Part shown: in pieces, positions 5,731 through 7,129 of the stretch
Position numbering within the stretch: the first letter of the stretch is position 1
Layout of the letters: each line of letters opens with the position of its first letter
Assembly: GCA_016202785.1 (NCBI GenBank)
Contig: JACQOC010000034.1
Span: 1 to 7,129, forward strand
Reading direction: 5' to 3'
Source of the DNA: Candidatus Aenigmatarchaeota archaeon
GTDB lineage: Archaea > Aenigmatarchaeota > Aenigmatarchaeia > QMZP01
DNA: 7,129 bases
Made by a program: the position numbers and the translations under genes
The notes under the pieces: model-generated
What the model saw: only the letters and a program-made list of their open reading frames with translations
Told to the model about the DNA's origin: nothing
Databases searched by the model: none

Positions 5731-5738
5731 CTTATATC
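5731..5738 (-). promoter_or_regulatory. TATA-like box of the CPFC membrane protein gene
   Basis: Read on the minus strand the sequence is GATATAAG, centred about 29 bases before ATG 5705. The spacing fits archaeal promoter geometry with a very short or absent leader. Confidence 0.4.
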
Positions 5739-5777
5739 GCTTCCTTTAAAATTTCAACTTGCTCTTTGACAGATAAA

Positions 5778-5792
5778 CCTAATTTTATTAGG
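5778..5792. promoter_or_regulatory. Perfect 6-3-6 dyad over the TATA-like box of the CARF-like regulator gene
   Basis: CCTAATTTTATTAGG is an inverted repeat with 6-base arms (CCTAAT/ATTAGG) and a TTT spacer. Its centre supplies the only good TATA-like element (5781-5790) at the right distance (about 25 bases) from ATG 5812. A dimeric regulator bound here would block TATA-binding protein. The adjacent gene encodes a winged-helix protein, so autorepression is the natural hypothesis. Confidence 0.5.
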
Positions 5793-5811
5793 CATGAATC
5801 CATTCCATAGT

Positions 5812-6441
5812 ATGAAATACACGGTGGTTGCACCAGTTGGCGAAAAGCTTGACACGCTTTTCATAACAGTAAGGGAATTCCCCACGGAAAAGATCATCCT
5901 TATCTGCCCCAAGGACCAGGTAGGGGACGCCGACAAAGCGGAGCGGGAGCTGCAACGGTTCCGCATACCGGTAGAAACGGTGGTGATAAACGGCGACCCG
6001 TGGGAGGAGATGTTTCGGGTCATCTCCCAGATTTCACGCAGCGAGAAGAACATCCTGGTCAACGTTGGTACCGGCGACAGCAACATGCAGTGCGCGGCGA
6101 CCAGCGCGGCGTTCGTCAACGGCGTCAAGGCCATGACCGTCGAGGGCGACCAGTCCATGCTCCTGCCGGTGCTCAAATTCAATTATTACAAGCTGATCTC
6201 GGAGAAGAAGATGGCCATCCTCAAGACCCTGTACACCGAACGGGACTGCTGCGCCAGCCTGGAGCAGCTTTCCCGCAAGATCAAAATGAGCCTGCCGCTG
6301 GTCAGCTACCACATTAACGGCACGCCGAAGACGGAAGGCCTCAAGGCGATGGGACTGATCGAGGCGGAGGAGGCCAAGGGCCGCGTGCTGGTCAAGCTCA
6401 CGCCGATGGGTAACCTTCTCATAAAGGGATACGTCAACTGA
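5812..6441 (+). CDS. CARF-like / winged-helix transcriptional regulator
   Basis: A 209-residue two-domain regulator resembling the Csa3/HFX_2341-type archaeal regulators. The N-terminal Rossmann-like domain (about residues 1-120) begins MKYTVVAPVG and contains KIILICPK and, after ILVNVGTGDSNMQCA (about 87-101), a helix; this is where CARF domains carry their TG-rich ligand-binding loop. The C-terminal domain (about 130-207) is a winged helix: MAILKTLY, LEQLSRKIKMSLPLVSYHI as the helix-turn-helix, MGLIEAEE and RVLVKLTPMG as the wing. CARF domains are known to bind cyclic oligonucleotides in type III CRISPR signalling; ligand binding here is inference, and no cas gene or CRISPR array is visible. 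ATG 5812 is preferred because the fold starts there and the TATA-like box fits; ATG 5794 would add six residues. The gene is divergent from the CPFC membrane protein gene. Confidence 0.82.
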   Translation: MKYTVVAPVGEKLDTLFITVREFPTEKIILICPKDQVGDADKAERELQRFRIPVETVVINGDPWEEMFRVISQISRSEKNILVNVGTGDSNMQCAATSAAFVNGVKAMTVEGDQSMLLPVLKFNYYKLISEKKMAILKTLYTERDCCASLEQLSRKIKMSLPLVSYHINGTPKTEGLKAMGLIEAEEAKGRVLVKLTPMGNLLIKGYVN

Positions 6442-6457
6442 CCAGCACGCCTTTTCC

Positions 6458-6547
6458 TCAGCCGCAGCACTGGGAGGCAGGCTTGCCTGACCCGCAGCCG
6501 CACAGTTTTTCCTTGCCTTTTTTCATGCCCATCACCCGCAATTGCAT
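6458..6547 (-). CDS. SEC-C motif micropeptide (29 residues)
   Basis: A very small ORF on the minus strand, convergent with the CARF-like gene and ending 17 bases from its stop. Its last residues read CGCGSGKPASQCCG and then stop, an exact fit to the SEC-C zinc-binding pattern C-x-C-G-S-G-K-x4-C-C-G, known as the tail of bacterial SecA and as a small domain in other proteins. Five residues upstream are basic (KKGKEK). The longest in-frame start is ATG 6547; ATG 6532 or ATG 6526 would give 24 or 22 residues. An in-frame TAA just upstream limits extension to about 17 residues, so it is not the end of a large intact protein. It may be a genuine stand-alone SEC-C peptide or a remnant of a longer gene. 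Function is unknown; binding of Zn by the four cysteines is expected from the motif. Confidence 0.5.
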   Translation of the reverse strand: MQLRVMGMKKGKEKLCGCGSGKPASQCCG

Positions 6548-6572
6548 ACGATTCCAGCTGCTTATTCCTGCC

Positions 6573-6587
6573 GTTGAATTGTTCAAC
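6573..6587. promoter_or_regulatory. Perfect 6-3-6 dyad between the SEC-C ORF and the DsbA-like gene
   Basis: GTTGAATTGTTCAAC has 6-base arms (GTTGAA/TTCAAC) and a TTG spacer. It lies 26 bases upstream of the micropeptide start on minus and 54 bases upstream of ATG 6642 on plus, so a bound regulator could affect both. Its geometry is the same as that of the dyad at 5778-5792, but the bases differ. Confidence 0.3.
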
Positions 6588-6641
6588 CCTGGTTTGGAGC
6601 GTTAAAGGCAACAGTTAAACGCATCCTTCCCAGAGACAATA

Positions 6642-7129
6642 ATGGCAGACCACGTTTGTACCAGCTGCGGGAAGGCGTTCAGCCACGCAAGCGGCCTGGG
6701 CCAGCACGCGCAGGCCAAGCATCCGGAGCAATACGGCCAGGCCGGCGCTCCCAACCGCTCCCGGCTGTTGGCCGGGAAAGGCGTAATCGTAGCTGCGCTT
6801 GCCCTGCTCGCGGCCATCGGCATACTGTACGGGGCCAGCCAGGCCGCCAACGGCGTCAGCGCCCCGTCAGGCGCCCAGGCATCGGCCGAGGATCCGGCCA
6901 ACGGGGACGGCAACGCAACGGTGACGATAGTTGGCTATGAGGATTTCCAGTGCCCCTTCTGCCAGCGCTTCGACACCCAGATACTGCCGCAAATTGAAGC
7001 AGAATACATAAAGAGCGGCAAGGTGCGCTTCGTCTTCAAGGATTTTCCGCCAGCTCTGCGCAACCCGTCATACCATCCGCAGTCGCTTGCTGCCCACCAG
7101 GCAGCAGGCTGTGCGGGCGAGCAGGGCAA
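6642..7129 (+). CDS. C2H2 zinc finger - membrane anchor - DsbA-like thioredoxin fusion (3' end cut by window)
   Basis: The visible part is 162 codons plus two bases, open to the right edge. Residues 6-27 fit the full classical C2H2 zinc-finger pattern C-x2-C-x3-F-x5-L-x2-H-x4-H (C6, C9, F13, L19, H22, H27). A basic stretch (NRSR...GK) is followed by one hydrophobic segment at about 48-66. A Ser/Ala/Gly-rich linker leads to a DsbA-like (Thioredoxin_4) domain from about 92: TVTIVGYEDFQCPFCQRF with active-site C104-P-F-C107, then VRFVFKDFPP, and HP-SLAAHQAAGCAGEQG, matching the family's A-A-CA-EQGKFW block. With a cytoplasmic N-terminus, the finger would be inside and the thioredoxin outside, where it could form or shuffle disulfides in exported proteins. 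The promoter is weak (GTTAAAC at 6614-6620, about 25 bases upstream). The domain calls are firm; the role of the finger is not. Confidence 0.9.
   Translation, partial: MADHVCTSCGKAFSHASGLGQHAQAKHPEQYGQAGAPNRSRLLAGKGVIVAALALLAAIGILYGASQAANGVSAPSGAQASAEDPANGDGNATVTIVGYEDFQCPFCQRFDTQILPQIEAEYIKSGKVRFVFKDFPPALRNPSYHPQSLAAHQAAGCAGEQG

Noticed and set aside
6506..6523. T-runs after the CARF-like gene as its terminator
   Set aside because: They are the complement of lysine codons in the SEC-C micro-ORF; termination there is possible, but the bases are already explained by coding.
6306..6611. 101-residue minus-strand frame across the end of the CARF-like gene and the gap
   Set aside because: Its downstream half lies opposite the winged-helix coding sequence and it has no recognisable motif; the SEC-C motif is in a different frame of the same strand.
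5706..6641. CRISPR repeats or cas genes near the CARF-like regulator
   Set aside because: No regularly spaced repeats and no Cas protein motifs are visible on either strand of the gaps or genes.
6656..6940. 94-residue plus-strand frame starting inside the DsbA-like gene
   Set aside because: It is an out-of-frame Arg/Pro/Gly-rich translation of the zinc finger and membrane segment; the frame from 6642 carries all motifs.

Overview
The window looks like part of an archaeal chromosome, probably from a small-genome (DPANN-type, perhaps Micrarchaeota-like) lineage. The domain call is firm: it carries eL19, which bacteria lack, the archaeal/eukaryal form of uL18, TATA-like boxes placed for leaderless or near-leaderless transcription, and a tRNA gene interrupted by introns. 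The phylum is an inference from the alanine/lysine tail on uL18, the reshuffled ribosomal gene order and the unusual tRNA introns.

Layout: (1) 1-1382, a tightly packed ribosomal protein run on +: the end of uS2, then eL19 and uL18. (2) 1383-2897, an A/T-rich promoter and an AlbA_2/Schlafen-type ATP-binding regulator whose composition differs from its neighbours. (3) 3064-4857, a secreted subtilisin-like (S8) protease with an intact catalytic set and an unusual cysteine-rich insertion. (4) 4915-5071, a tRNA-Ser(CGA) gene split by two introns, one at the usual 37/38 site and one in the T loop at 59/60. A possibly structured, gene-free stretch follows to 5249. (5) 5250-5705 on -, a four-helix membrane protein with a CPFC motif. 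(6) 5812-6441 on +, a CARF-like/winged-helix regulator with a perfect dyad over its TATA-like box. (7) 6458-6547 on -, a 29-residue ORF that ends in an exact SEC-C metal-binding motif. (8) 6642-7129 on +, the start of a membrane-anchored DsbA-like thioredoxin preceded by a C2H2 zinc finger, cut by the window end.

The right two thirds share a theme. A protease with 24 cysteines probably needs oxidative folding outside the cytoplasm. A membrane protein and an exported thioredoxin, each with CPFC, could be parts of such a thiol-redox pathway. The CARF-like regulator and the SEC-C peptide sit between the two CPFC genes. Proximity is the only link visible here. The strongest non-obvious item is the doubly interrupted tRNA-Ser: each arm can be assigned and the spliced product is 85 nt. 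No gene-free stretch exceeds 300 bases.
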